Shown here one piece after another: positions 32,640 through 41,086 of a DNA stretch of 64,000 bases. The DNA is taken from NCBI GenBank assembly GCA_003612395.1, contig RAYQ01000001.1, forward strand, positions 248,001-312,000, given 5' to 3'. Position 1 is the stretch's first letter, and every line of letters begins with the position of its first letter. Below the pieces are notes generated by a model. That model worked only from the letters and a program-made list of their open reading frames with translations. It searched no databases and was not told where the DNA came from. The position numbers and the translations under genes are program-made. The DNA is from Parablautia intestinalis (GTDB lineage Bacteria; Bacillota; Clostridia; Lachnospirales; Lachnospiraceae).

Positions 32640-33308
32640 TTATTCCGCTTCCCCCAAATTGTATATCATTGCCAACGCAATTTTTCCGGCCATATCCCTG
32701 TCACTTGTATTCTGGGGCGATTTCCCATAGACAACAAAGCAGTATCCGTTATATGCCCAGTCTATCATAAACATATCCCCTGTTTCATTAACCCTCATAT
32801 AAGGAAAAAGATATTCCCCGTCTGCGGTGGATGCCGTCCATTCAATTTTGGTGGAATCCACAAAACTTTCATCCGGCAGAATGAATTTCTCTCCTTTACC
32901 GGCAGCAAAAGTGCAGGGGCCCACATTCTCTAATTCAAACTCAATTTGTAACTCATCCTCTCCTGTTTTTATAACTGTAACATTTGATACAATCGGCATA
33001 TGATCCAACACTTCTTTTGGGTTGCCAAATTCGGCTGCGTTCACAATCTCCATTTCACCCAAACCGGTATCATCTCCTGCCAGGTCTTCAGAATCCCTTC
33101 CCGTATCCGGTTCCTCTGCATCGAAGTCCCTTTTTTGATTCTGCTCATCTGCATCGCATTCTGTCGTAGTATCATCAACGTCTGAGGTAATTGTTATTTC
33201 TTCTGTCCGGATTGGTTTGGATGGCATACAGCTGCACCCAGTCAATCCTGATAAAGCACCAGTTACAAGAACCATACAGCTTAATGTTTTAAGATTTTTA
33301 TTACACAT
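32640..33308 (-). CDS. Lipoprotein, paralogue of 7326-8018
   Basis: 222 residues with lipobox LSGLTGCSC, then an acidic linker (EEITITSDVDDTTTECDADE) and a domain ending VVYGKSPQNTSDRDMAGKIA. The start at 33308 (MCNKNLKTLSC) has AGGGAAAATACT upstream. It is the first gene of an operon with membrane proteins and a CPBP protease. The copy at 7326-8018 is about 85-90% identical by eye. The domain is not recognised. Confidence 0.75.
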   Translation of the reverse strand: MCNKNLKTLSCMVLVTGALSGLTGCSCMPSKPIRTEEITITSDVDDTTTECDADEQNQKRDFDAEEPDTGRDSEDLAGDDTGLGEMEIVNAAEFGNPKEVLDHMPIVSNVTVIKTGEDELQIEFELENVGPCTFAAGKGEKFILPDESFVDSTKIEWTASTADGEYLFPYMRVNETGDMFMIDWAYNGYCFVVYGKSPQNTSDRDMAGKIALAMIYNLGEAE

Positions 33309-33433
33309 AGTATTTTCCCTTCTGAAAATGCTGATTTTTCTTTTATGTGTCTTTCCTGTAAAACTTAATTTTATCATTCCAAAAACACCGAAACAATCTG
33401 CTTGCCGTAGACGGTTTTCTAAATGACGTGAAA

Positions 33434-33491
33434 TGTCCGGGCATTTCAAAATCCACCTGAAAAAAGGTCGAATTTTTATCATGCCCGGACA
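33434..33491 (-). terminator. Inverted repeat between lipoprotein and ABC operons
   Basis: TGTCCGGGCAT and ATGCCCGGACA pair over 11 bp with a 36-base middle. It lies 24 bases past the ABC permease stop. The left half recurs at 8143-8153 without its partner, upstream of the other lipoprotein copy. Either a long-loop terminator or a repeated regulatory element. Confidence 0.45.
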
Positions 33492-33514
33492 TCCCCAAAA
33501 TTTATGAACTATAT

Positions 33515-34762
33515 TTAATTCAGCGCATGCCTGCAATAAGAGCGGACAGCCAGGAATGCAAACAGGGGAATCTCAATCATGCAGGCCCCAATCATGGCAT
33601 ACGGCATCCAGACGGACAGCCCTGCCAGATTCAAAAACTGGAAGTCCGTAATTGCGTAGAGAACGCTCGCCTGAATGCTCGTTCCGCTGGCGGGCAGGAT
33701 GCTGCAAAGCCATGCACCCAGCGCCCCAGGCGCCGTCATGGAAATAACCACCGGAGCAATACAGAATACCAGCGATGATGCCAGGGATGACACAGTGGTC
33801 CTGCATCTGGCGGAAAGAAACAGCGTAAAGCTCACAGAAGCCAGAACCGAAAGCAGTCCAGAGGCAGCAAAAAGGAACTGAAGGCCTCCTATGTTCATGT
33901 CTGCCAGGGTCACAATGGAGTACATCATCTGAATGGATGTACGGGTGCATTCCCAGCCGAACAGACTGTCTGCCACCAGAATATGGACGGCAGCACAGAG
34001 CACAAATGCAGCTCCGCTGATGAAAAGGGCTGCAAACATCTTTGCAATACCAAGAGAGACTCTTCCATGCCGGGTACAACGCAGGATATCGTCTGCGCCG
34101 GACTGATAATCAGCAGAAAATATTGGTGCGGCAATGACCACACAAAACAGCAGCACCAGAAAACCCATGATGTTCTGATAATCCATGACAGCGGAAGTCA
34201 TGCCCGGATAAACCTCAAAGGGCTTCTTTGTATTCTGGTACATTTCTACGGCTTTGCTTTGTGCCCTGGGGCTGTCCGGCTGTTCCATCTGCATCAGGGA
34301 GGCAATCCGGCTCTCACAGACGGAATAGTAGTCGTCAATCTGCTCCGGATCAATTTCCATAATCGCAGGAGCCATTCCAGTATCCGGATCTGCAAAGGCC
34401 TCCTTTACACCATGGAGCAACGGGGCAATGGGGAGAATTTCCCGCTCATAGACACCCTCCGGCAGATCATAGGATTCCGTCACGCCGTAGGATGCAAGGC
34501 AGGTCTGATAGGTCTCCACAGCCTCCCTCACCCGCTGTGGGGTAACGATTCCGGCTGCTTCCGCCTGCCGTTCCTTTTCATGGGCGATGGATGCCAGGCC
34601 GGTGAGATTCACCTCATTTCCGGCCTCGTCTGTGTAATTACTGTAGCAGTAAGTAGTGGGCAACCAGGCAAGCAGAACGGAGAGTAGCAGCGCCAGCGCC
34701 AGCAGAATCCAAGTAAGCTTTGACTTCAGTACACGTTTTAATTCCAGATAGAATATTCTCAT
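33515..34762 (-). CDS. ABC-2-type transporter permease
   Basis: 415 residues. One N-terminal membrane helix (LTWILLALALLLSVLLAWLP), an extracytoplasmic region of about 130 residues, then five helices (MGFLVLLFCVVIAAPIFSAD, LFISGAAFVLCAAVHILVAD, LLSVLASVSFTLFLSA, SSLVFCIAPVVISMTAP, MIGACMIEIPLFAFLAVRSY). This is the ABC-2/NatB-like layout. The ATG overlaps the ATPase stop (ATGA) with AAAGGAGG upstream, so the two form one exporter. Lies beside the VanRSZ-like genes, suggesting export of or resistance to a cell-wall-active compound. Confidence 0.85.
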   Translation of the reverse strand: MRIFYLELKRVLKSKLTWILLALALLLSVLLAWLPTTYCYSNYTDEAGNEVNLTGLASIAHEKERQAEAAGIVTPQRVREAVETYQTCLASYGVTESYDLPEGVYEREILPIAPLLHGVKEAFADPDTGMAPAIMEIDPEQIDDYYSVCESRIASLMQMEQPDSPRAQSKAVEMYQNTKKPFEVYPGMTSAVMDYQNIMGFLVLLFCVVIAAPIFSADYQSGADDILRCTRHGRVSLGIAKMFAALFISGAAFVLCAAVHILVADSLFGWECTRTSIQMMYSIVTLADMNIGGLQFLFAASGLLSVLASVSFTLFLSARCRTTVSSLASSLVFCIAPVVISMTAPGALGAWLCSILPASGTSIQASVLYAITDFQFLNLAGLSVWMPYAMIGACMIEIPLFAFLAVRSYCRHALN

Positions 34763-35676
34763 CTATGGATACCTCCTTTCTTTCGGCTGGTTCTTTTTGG
34801 GTTTTCTACGCCGCCTTGTGGGAACAGCCACAAATACAGGTCTTCCAGACGGGGAACAGACGGGACGGAAATGTCATTGCAGGGATTCTCCGCCAGATAG
34901 CGGATGGAAACGCTGCCGTCGTTTTCATTCCGCAGGCTGATAATCTGGAGCCTGCTTTCGTATTCTGGCACAGCTCTTGCAGGGATTGTACAGCTCCATA
35001 CCTTCCCCTCCACCAGTCTGACCAGTTCCTCTGTAGTTCCTGTGGCTAACAGCCTCCCGTCCCGGATGATGGCATGGCAGGTGGCGATGTACTCCACATC
35101 AGGAACAATATGGGTAGAGATCAAAACAATACGGTCATGGGCAAACTCCGACAACAGATTGCGGAAACGCACCCGCTCGCCGGGGTCCAGTCCCCCGGTA
35201 GGTTCATCCAGAATCAATATCTCCGGATCATTCAGCAAAGCCTGGGCAATCCCCACCCTGCGTTTCATGCCGCCGGAGAGTCTGGCGATCTTTTTGTTAT
35301 AGACGTCCGTCAGGGAGACTCTTTCCAGCAATTCGCGGATCCTCCGCCGGCTCTCCCTTTCGGTCAGCCCCTTTAGGGCGGCGACATAAGCCAGATAATC
35401 CTTCACCGTGAATTCCGGATAAAAGCCAAATTCCTGGGGCAGAAAACCGAAGACATCCCGGTAACCCTCCCCCAGTGTCTGAATTGGCACACCGTCATAC
35501 AGCACCTGGCCGGAGGTGGGCTGCATAATCCCGGCAATCATCCGCATCAGTGTTGTCTTGCCTGCGCCGTTGGCGCCCAAAAGGCCCCAGACGCCCGGCA
35601 TCAGCTCCAGGCTGATGTTGTCAACCGCTTTTTTGTCTTTAAATTTTTTGGAAACCTTATCAATCAGCAGTTCCAT
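34759..35676 (-). CDS. ABC-2-type transporter ATPase
   Basis: 305 residues: Walker A GANGAGKTTLMR, Q-loop LPQEFGFYPEFT, signature LSGGMKRRVGIAQALL, Walker B ILILDEPTGGLDP and H-loop LISTHIVPD. DrrA/NatA-type C-terminal extension of about 80 residues is present. AAAGGAG eight bases upstream of ATG. Partner permease overlaps by 4 bases. Neighbouring VanZ/VanS/VanR-like genes on the same strand are the likely regulators. Confidence 0.9.
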   Translation of the reverse strand: MELLIDKVSKKFKDKKAVDNISLELMPGVWGLLGANGAGKTTLMRMIAGIMQPTSGQVLYDGVPIQTLGEGYRDVFGFLPQEFGFYPEFTVKDYLAYVAALKGLTERESRRRIRELLERVSLTDVYNKKIARLSGGMKRRVGIAQALLNDPEILILDEPTGGLDPGERVRFRNLLSEFAHDRIVLISTHIVPDVEYIATCHAIIRDGRLLATGTTEELVRLVEGKVWSCTIPARAVPEYESRLQIISLRNENDGSVSIRYLAENPCNDISVPSVPRLEDLYLWLFPQGGVENPKRTSRKKGGIHR

Positions 35677-35852
35677 GTGAAAACTCCTTTCCTATTAAAA
35701 TCTCTGCGCGATGGCACTGAAGGGTAAAGTCCCTTCGGCATTAAAAAAAGTGCCCATGCCTTAGTACGCTCATTGTACCAAAAACAAAAGCACCATTTCC
35801 TTGTTTGTTCACACGGTATTCCACTCTTTTTCTACGGATTTTCTTACAATTT

Positions 35853-36416
35853 TCACACGGAATGGTTATGTTTCCGCCTTGATTTGCGGGGACGTTTTTT
35901 CCGGACCAGCTTAGAAATGATAAAAAATGCCAGATACCCCAATATGCCGCCTGACGCATTCAGCATAAGATCATCAATGTCTGCTGATCTCCCGGTAAAA
36001 TATTGTGCAGTTTCAATCGCCAGGGAAAATAGTGTTAGGGAAAGAGCGGTTTTCCAAAAATATCGCATGCCTCGAAAGGCAGTTGGCAGCATAAATCCCA
36101 ATGGAATGAACATCACAATATTTGCGATGGTCTGGGCAATTTTCTTAGGCTGTGGCATATCCCAGGTTTCCTGAAAAACCCGGAAAGGGACAAGATTCAA
36201 TGACCGGTCAGCCGCAGCCGTTCCTGTCGCACCAACCACGACTGTTGCAGCGAGAACCATAATTACACAGGCTCCAAACAGAAAACAGGCAATCTGCTTC
36301 TTTGGGGGCACCCGTTTTCTCAGTAAAAAGCAGACAGGTGCATAAAGAACGGCCATACAGACAATTCCTATGACACTGATGATGCAGTAGCCCAAAATTT
36401 CTCTTATCATAAACAT
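35853..36416 (-). CDS. VanZ-family membrane protein
   Basis: 187 residues with five hydrophobic segments and the VanZ signature: NIVMFIPLGFMLPTAFRGMR and SLAIETAQYFTGRSADIDDL then LMLNASGGILGYLAFF. VanZ proteins raise teicoplanin or lipoglycopeptide tolerance in some clusters; in other loci the role is unknown. GGGAGGAAAAACT sets the start at 36416 rather than an upstream ATG. Lies between the HK/RR pair and the ABC pair. Confidence 0.85.
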   Translation of the reverse strand: MFMIREILGYCIISVIGIVCMAVLYAPVCFLLRKRVPPKKQIACFLFGACVIMVLAATVVVGATGTAAADRSLNLVPFRVFQETWDMPQPKKIAQTIANIVMFIPLGFMLPTAFRGMRYFWKTALSLTLFSLAIETAQYFTGRSADIDDLMLNASGGILGYLAFFIISKLVRKKRPRKSRRKHNHSV

Positions 36417-36517
36417 AGTTTTTCCTCCCAAAACAAAAATCAGTAGCTTTAGCAGTATTATACTAAAACCACTGGTTCTTATTCTGTGTTTTCCCTACGG
36501 ATTTTCTTACAATTTTC

Positions 36518-37630
36518 CTATAAAACAGGAAGCGTTACAGTAAAAACCGTCCGCTCATTTTCACTTTCCGCTGTGATTGCCCCCTTATGAAGTGTAACGA
36601 TCTGTCTGGCAATGGCCAATCCCAGCCCGGTTCCGCCAGATCTGCGCTCCGAATCCAGTCTGTAAAACTGTTCAAAGATCCGCTCCAGCCGTTCTTTTGG
36701 AATGGTTCCGCCATGATTGGAAAATCTCAGTACCAGGCTGTCTTTGCCCTGTTCGGCTTCGATGATAATTTCGGTTCCGTCATAGCTGTAAAGCACGGCA
36801 TTGCGCAAAAGATTGTCAAACACCCGCTGCATCTTATCCGCATCACATTTCAGCAGAATATCATCCGCAGCCGCAAGGCGGCAGGTCAGCCCCTTTCTGT
36901 CCAGAATCGGCTGAAACTCATATACAAGCTGCTCCAACAGACGGGTAAGGTTGATTTCCTTATATTGTAGTGTTATGTTTGACAGGCTGTATCTCGCAAT
37001 TTCCAGGAATTCGTTGATTAAGTCCTCCAGCCGTTCTGATTTGGCAAGGGAGATGGAAAGGTACTTCTCCCGCAGCTCCTCGGAAATCTGTTTTTCATCC
37101 CGGAGTAAATTCAGATAGCTGATGGTGGAAGCAAGCGGCGTTTTCAAGTCGTGGGCCAGGTACATGATCAGATCATTTTTCCGCTGTTCTGCCACGAGCA
37201 TATCACTTTTCTGCAGGAGCATCGTGTGCTTTGCCAAGTTCATTTTCCTCTCAATGGAGAACAACTCCGGGGGAAGGGAAATCTCTCCTGGGGCATCCGC
37301 AAGCAGAAGATCCATTCCTTCACTGACCGTCTCAAAGTACCGTGTAAGCCAACGGAGATAAAAATAGAACAATACGGCGAATATCAGCAGAATGGAAAAC
37401 AGAATCATGGCATCCATATGGCTGCGAAATATCCGCTCATACAGTTGGAGAGCCGCATCGTATTTTATTCCAAGGGCAGTCTGAAAAAGCGCCACCATCC
37501 CATCAGCGAAGCGGCCGCGCAGTAAAACAGAATATGTGATATAGATGACAGAAACGGCCACTACCAGCGCGGCAATCGTCCGGAGGAAAATCTTTATGCG
37601 GAGCTGGCGAAAATCTTTTCTATTTTTCAA
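36518..37630 (-). CDS. VanS-like sensor histidine kinase
   Basis: About 370 residues: two membrane helices (IAALVVAVSVIYITYSVLL and MILFSILLIFAVLFYFYLRW) bound a short external loop. H-box MYLAHDLKTPLASTISYL, N-box DNLLRNAVLYSYDG, and G-box region GGTGLGLAIARQIVTLHKGA. The short sensor loop suits VanS/BceS-like sensing in the membrane. TTG at 37630 has GGGGGTGG eight bases before it, better placed than the GTG at 37642. Pairs with the response regulator at 37647. Confidence 0.85.
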   Translation of the reverse strand: MKNRKDFRQLRIKIFLRTIAALVVAVSVIYITYSVLLRGRFADGMVALFQTALGIKYDAALQLYERIFRSHMDAMILFSILLIFAVLFYFYLRWLTRYFETVSEGMDLLLADAPGEISLPPELFSIERKMNLAKHTMLLQKSDMLVAEQRKNDLIMYLAHDLKTPLASTISYLNLLRDEKQISEELREKYLSISLAKSERLEDLINEFLEIARYSLSNITLQYKEINLTRLLEQLVYEFQPILDRKGLTCRLAAADDILLKCDADKMQRVFDNLLRNAVLYSYDGTEIIIEAEQGKDSLVLRFSNHGGTIPKERLERIFEQFYRLDSERRSGGTGLGLAIARQIVTLHKGAITAESENERTVFTVTLPVL

Positions 37631-37646
37631 TGATATAACCACCCCC

Positions 37647-38321
37647 TCATACTGTTTTTATAAACCTGGGATTTCTGGCAGGCTCTCCCATCTTTTCCCG
37701 CAGCCGCCCGATATGGGCCATGACGGTATTATTATTCTGCAGGAACTTCTCGCCCCATACCGCCTCAAAAAGCTCCTCGGAAGGGACCACTACGCCCTGC
37801 CGCTCACAGAGATACCAGAGGATGGCAAATTCAATAGGAGTCAGCTGTAGTTCATTTCCAAACAGAAAGCACTTATGACTGTCCCTGTTGATTACCAGTC
37901 CCCTTATATCATACTCGCGGGCCGGCTCCCCCTGCTCTGCTGCAGAATGATTGTAAAGCCGGTACCGCCGCAGCTGGGTTTTTACACGGGCAGCCACCTC
38001 CAGCGGGTTAAAGGGTTTTGTAATATAATCATCCGCTCCAATAGTCAGACCCATGATCTTATCCACGTCCGTCCCTTTTGCTGTGAGCATAATGACAGGA
38101 TACCAGAACTTCTCCCGGATTTTTTTACAAATTTGAAAGCCGTCCACATCAGGGAGCATCACATCCAGAATTGCCAGATCCAGGTCTGTATGCGCGATGC
38201 ACTCCAGAGCTTCTTTGCCCGTATAACATTTATGAACCGTGCAGCCGTCTGCTGTAAGATAAAGCTCGATTACATCGGCCAGTTCTTTTTCGTCATCTAC
38301 TACTAATATATTGTAACTCAT
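37647..38321 (-). CDS. VanR-like response regulator with UGA in a conserved Trp codon
   Basis: 224 residues: receiver domain (VDDEKEL, phospho-Asp in LAILDVMLPDVDGF, Lys in ITKPFNPLE) and OmpR-type winged helix (LQLTPIEFAILWYLCERQGV). Relatives end FIKTVWGVGYxIE; here the frame reads FIKTV, then TGA, then GGGYIIEK and TAG at 37620. A single TGG to TGA change therefore removes the last wing hairpin (about 9 residues). DNA binding may be reduced. The kinase gene follows at once. Confidence 0.85.
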   Translation of the reverse strand: MSYNILVVDDEKELADVIELYLTADGCTVHKCYTGKEALECIAHTDLDLAILDVMLPDVDGFQICKKIREKFWYPVIMLTAKGTDVDKIMGLTIGADDYITKPFNPLEVAARVKTQLRRYRLYNHSAAEQGEPAREYDIRGLVINRDSHKCFLFGNELQLTPIEFAILWYLCERQGVVVPSEELFEAVWGEKFLQNNNTVMAHIGRLREKMGEPARNPRFIKTV

Positions 38322-38373
38322 TTGACTCCTGATTGTATCTCATATGAAACCAATATGATTTTTCTGATTCTTT

Positions 38374-38877
38374 TTATACGGAAACAGAGAGAGTTGCGCC
38401 AGGTTCAGGTCCGACTGATTCCCCGGTCTTCGTATAGATTACAGGCTCCATCTTAACAGCATCCACTGTTTTTTCTGCAGATATGCCATTATCTGCACCA
38501 GTCTGAACCGAATCCGTCTTCTCGTCCAACGCGGCCTTTCCACGCTCGCTTATGCTTACGATATCAGTATCCTCATTCTGGCTTTCCGCTATTCTCTTTT
38601 CCAGTTCCTCACGCTCTTCCCTGCGCTTCTGAATGGCATTTTCCTGCTCCGCCTTCGCTTTTTCCCTCGCTTCCTTTGCATCCTCTTTCATCCCTTTTTC
38701 TGTGACTTTCTGATAGTCTTCTGCTTTATCCGCAAAGTCCCCTACATACCCCATTGCCCGTTCCATGACGGCTGTATCTCCTCTTCGCTCCGCTTCTTTA
38801 TAAACTCGCAGCGGTGTATTCATCAGTTTCATACTCATGCTTGCCCCTGTAAGGCCTTCCATTGTTTTCGTATGCAT
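38374..38877 (-). CDS. Hypothetical charged coiled-coil protein
   Basis: 167 residues from MHTKTMEGLTGASMSMKLMN, with a long Glu/Lys/Arg coiled coil (KGMKEDAKEAREKAKAEQEN, KRREEREELEKRIAESQNED) and a less charged end. AGAGGAATAATT supports the ATG at 38877. No signal peptide or motif seen. With the gene at 39014 it looks like part of a small-protein operon also represented by decayed genes at 1590-2346. Function unknown. Confidence 0.6.
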   Translation of the reverse strand: MHTKTMEGLTGASMSMKLMNTPLRVYKEAERRGDTAVMERAMGYVGDFADKAEDYQKVTEKGMKEDAKEAREKAKAEQENAIQKRREEREELEKRIAESQNEDTDIVSISERGKAALDEKTDSVQTGADNGISAEKTVDAVKMEPVIYTKTGESVGPEPGATLSVSV

Positions 38878-39013
38878 AATTATTCCTCTTTGAATTTTTC
38901 CTGATATAATATTTTTTAGAAATCCAAATAATCCATTTCCAAAATCCCGGGAAACAGTGCGCATTTGCCACCATCTCCCGGTATTGATACCACACTAAAA
39001 ACTTAAGTCTCTT

Positions 39014-39574
39014 TTATTCTGATACAGAAGCATTCTGCCGCCTGTATGTATCATTGTCCTTCTGGCTTAACTCGTTTTCTACCTGTGTCAGCTTTTTCTC
39101 CAGCTCCCGGATTTTCTTTTCATCTCCGGAAGCAGACTGGATCTGCTGTTTGAGCTGCTGCTTTTTCTCTTTCAGCTTCTTGATCTCCCTGTCAACCTTA
39201 TCCGTATTTGTGACACATTTCTCCGCCGGCTTTCCCTGGCTGTCTCCGCCTACCTTCGGTGCTTTGCCATCTTCGTTTTTCTCGGAACGGTCATCCTGTT
39301 CCTTTGCATGGCCAGCTTTCGGGTCATCAAAAAAGATTTTCCGGTTTCCGTTCTCATCCTGGCCTACCCGGTACAATCCCGTAGGCTGATTCCCCGATTT
39401 TTCACTGCTGATGTACTCGTCCTTTGGTTCGGACAGTCTGCCGGAGTTTTTCTCCTCTGCAGCCTTTTCTGCCTCCTTTGCCTTTTCCGCCCTCTCGGCG
39501 GCCTGTTTTTCCTTCACCCGCTCTGCGTAGTCGGCGCCGGAATGATCATAATTTCCTTGAATCTGCATTGCCAT
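39014..39574 (-). CDS. Hypothetical coiled-coil protein
   Basis: 186 residues. The start MAMQIQGNYDHSGADYAERV is typical of a Lachnospiraceae small-protein group; then an Ala/Glu/Lys coiled coil, a middle segment (GLYRVGQDENGNRKIFFDDP) that could be a short folded unit, and a second coiled coil (DREIKKLKEKKQQLKQQIQS, KIRELEKKLTQVENELSQK). No membrane segment. AAGGAGGAACACGCTT is a strong ribosome site. It precedes 38374-38877 by 137 bases. Confidence 0.65.
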   Translation of the reverse strand: MAMQIQGNYDHSGADYAERVKEKQAAERAEKAKEAEKAAEEKNSGRLSEPKDEYISSEKSGNQPTGLYRVGQDENGNRKIFFDDPKAGHAKEQDDRSEKNEDGKAPKVGGDSQGKPAEKCVTNTDKVDREIKKLKEKKQQLKQQIQSASGDEKKIRELEKKLTQVENELSQKDNDTYRRQNASVSE

Positions 39575-39702
39575 AAGCGTGTTCCTCCTTCAAATTGATA
39601 TTGTCAAGCGACTTCTTTTCAGTCGCTTTAAGCTGCTTTGCAGCCGCTCCCCGCCGCAGACAGCTTCCTTTTTCTTTTTTTTCGGCTGTAGTAAGCAGCA
39701 TT

Positions 39703-41058
39703 TTAATCCATTTGCTGTGTGCTGCTTTCTGGATGCTGTGGAATGATCAGCAGCACATGGAGGACAAATACATGCTCCTGAGTCTCTATACTCATGGCGC
39801 CGCCATATTTTTCAGCCACTTTTTTTACATTCGACAGACCTGTCCCTTTTTTGAACGCGCTTTTCCCATGGAAGCTGTTCTGAATTTCCATCATAAGGAA
39901 ATCCCCCTGGATCCGCCCGGACACACGGATATACTTTTCCATACCGGCGTCCAAGCTTTTTACTGCATGGATTGCATTGTCCAGTGCATTTGACAGGACA
40001 ATACAGATATCAATATCTCTGATGCCACAGGGGTATGGCAGAAGGAGGAAACAGTCCACATCGATCCCCATGCTTTTTGCAATCCCCAGTTTGTTCCCCA
40101 CCAGAATATCCACGACCGGGTTGTTGGTGCTGCAGGGAAATGACATTTTTTCCGCCATATCGTCCAGATCCTCCATATAGGTTATGGCTTCCTCCAGTTT
40201 TCCATTCTGCAGGAGCTTTTTTACCACTGCGATGTGGTTCCAGATATCATGTCTCAAGGACTTTGTTTCATCGTAACGGGTTTTCGCTTCCTCCACATAC
40301 TGGTTCAGGGAATGTTCCTGCTGTTCCAGCAGTGAAATTTCAGTGCCTAAACGAAAACTCTGCTGCAGTTTCTTATAGGAAAACAGGATGCAGAACAGGC
40401 TGGCAAGTCCCAGAAAATACATGGACAGCATCTGCCCATGGCTGAAAAAGTGTTCCGCAGGCCCTTTGTCCACCGAGATCTCAAACTGGAAATCATATTC
40501 AATCGCATTGATATAGTTACTCATAATAAATATCATCAGGATCGGAATGAAGCTCAGAACCATCTGCTGCATTCCCATTGTGTTTTCAGGAGCATCCACG
40601 GGATCAAGATCATCCCGGGAAAAATAACGGTACACCATATAATAACAAAAACCGGTCAGAACCAATGATGCGGCCTCACTGACCAGCATGGCCGCAATAT
40701 TATCTGTCTCATGGAAAAAGGCCGGCAGCCATGGGTATGGAAGACTAATCATCGAGTTTACAATTCCGCCGCAGAGCAGCATAATTTCCGCTGCCAGAGC
40801 CGCATACAGAAGGGAATGCTTAAAACCTGCACGGCAGATAACAGTCCCGTATGCTGTGAGCAGAAAAATAAGTACCGCAAAGCCTGTGACCATGCTGGCC
40901 GGAACAAAATCATTGATAATCACTGCACCTACTGAAAACAGGAAATAAAAAGGAGGCCACATTTTCTTTTTCAAAATTTTTGCCAGGAAATAAAACTGGA
41001 AGGACATCTCGACAGCGCCCATTATATATACATTAAAAAAATCTAAATACTCAGCCAT
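39703..41058 (-). CDS. GHKL sensor histidine kinase (AgrC-like)
   Basis: About 451 residues: six or seven membrane helices in the first 230, then the dimerisation helix with ETKSLRHDIWNHIAVVKKLL (phospho-His), N-box VLSNALDNAIHAVKS and G-box KGTGLSNVKKVAEKYGG. This is the AgrC/ComD/VirS layout for peptide signals. The start at 41058 has GGGGGCAGG six bases upstream. It follows the LytTR regulator, so the pair forms one two-component system. No agrD-like peptide gene was found nearby. Confidence 0.9.
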   Translation of the reverse strand: MAEYLDFFNVYIMGAVEMSFQFYFLAKILKKKMWPPFYFLFSVGAVIINDFVPASMVTGFAVLIFLLTAYGTVICRAGFKHSLLYAALAAEIMLLCGGIVNSMISLPYPWLPAFFHETDNIAAMLVSEAASLVLTGFCYYMVYRYFSRDDLDPVDAPENTMGMQQMVLSFIPILMIFIMSNYINAIEYDFQFEISVDKGPAEHFFSHGQMLSMYFLGLASLFCILFSYKKLQQSFRLGTEISLLEQQEHSLNQYVEEAKTRYDETKSLRHDIWNHIAVVKKLLQNGKLEEAITYMEDLDDMAEKMSFPCSTNNPVVDILVGNKLGIAKSMGIDVDCFLLLPYPCGIRDIDICIVLSNALDNAIHAVKSLDAGMEKYIRVSGRIQGDFLMMEIQNSFHGKSAFKKGTGLSNVKKVAEKYGGAMSIETQEHVFVLHVLLIIPQHPESSTQQMD

Positions 41059-41086
41059 GCTACCTGCCCCCATATGTAAAAAAACC

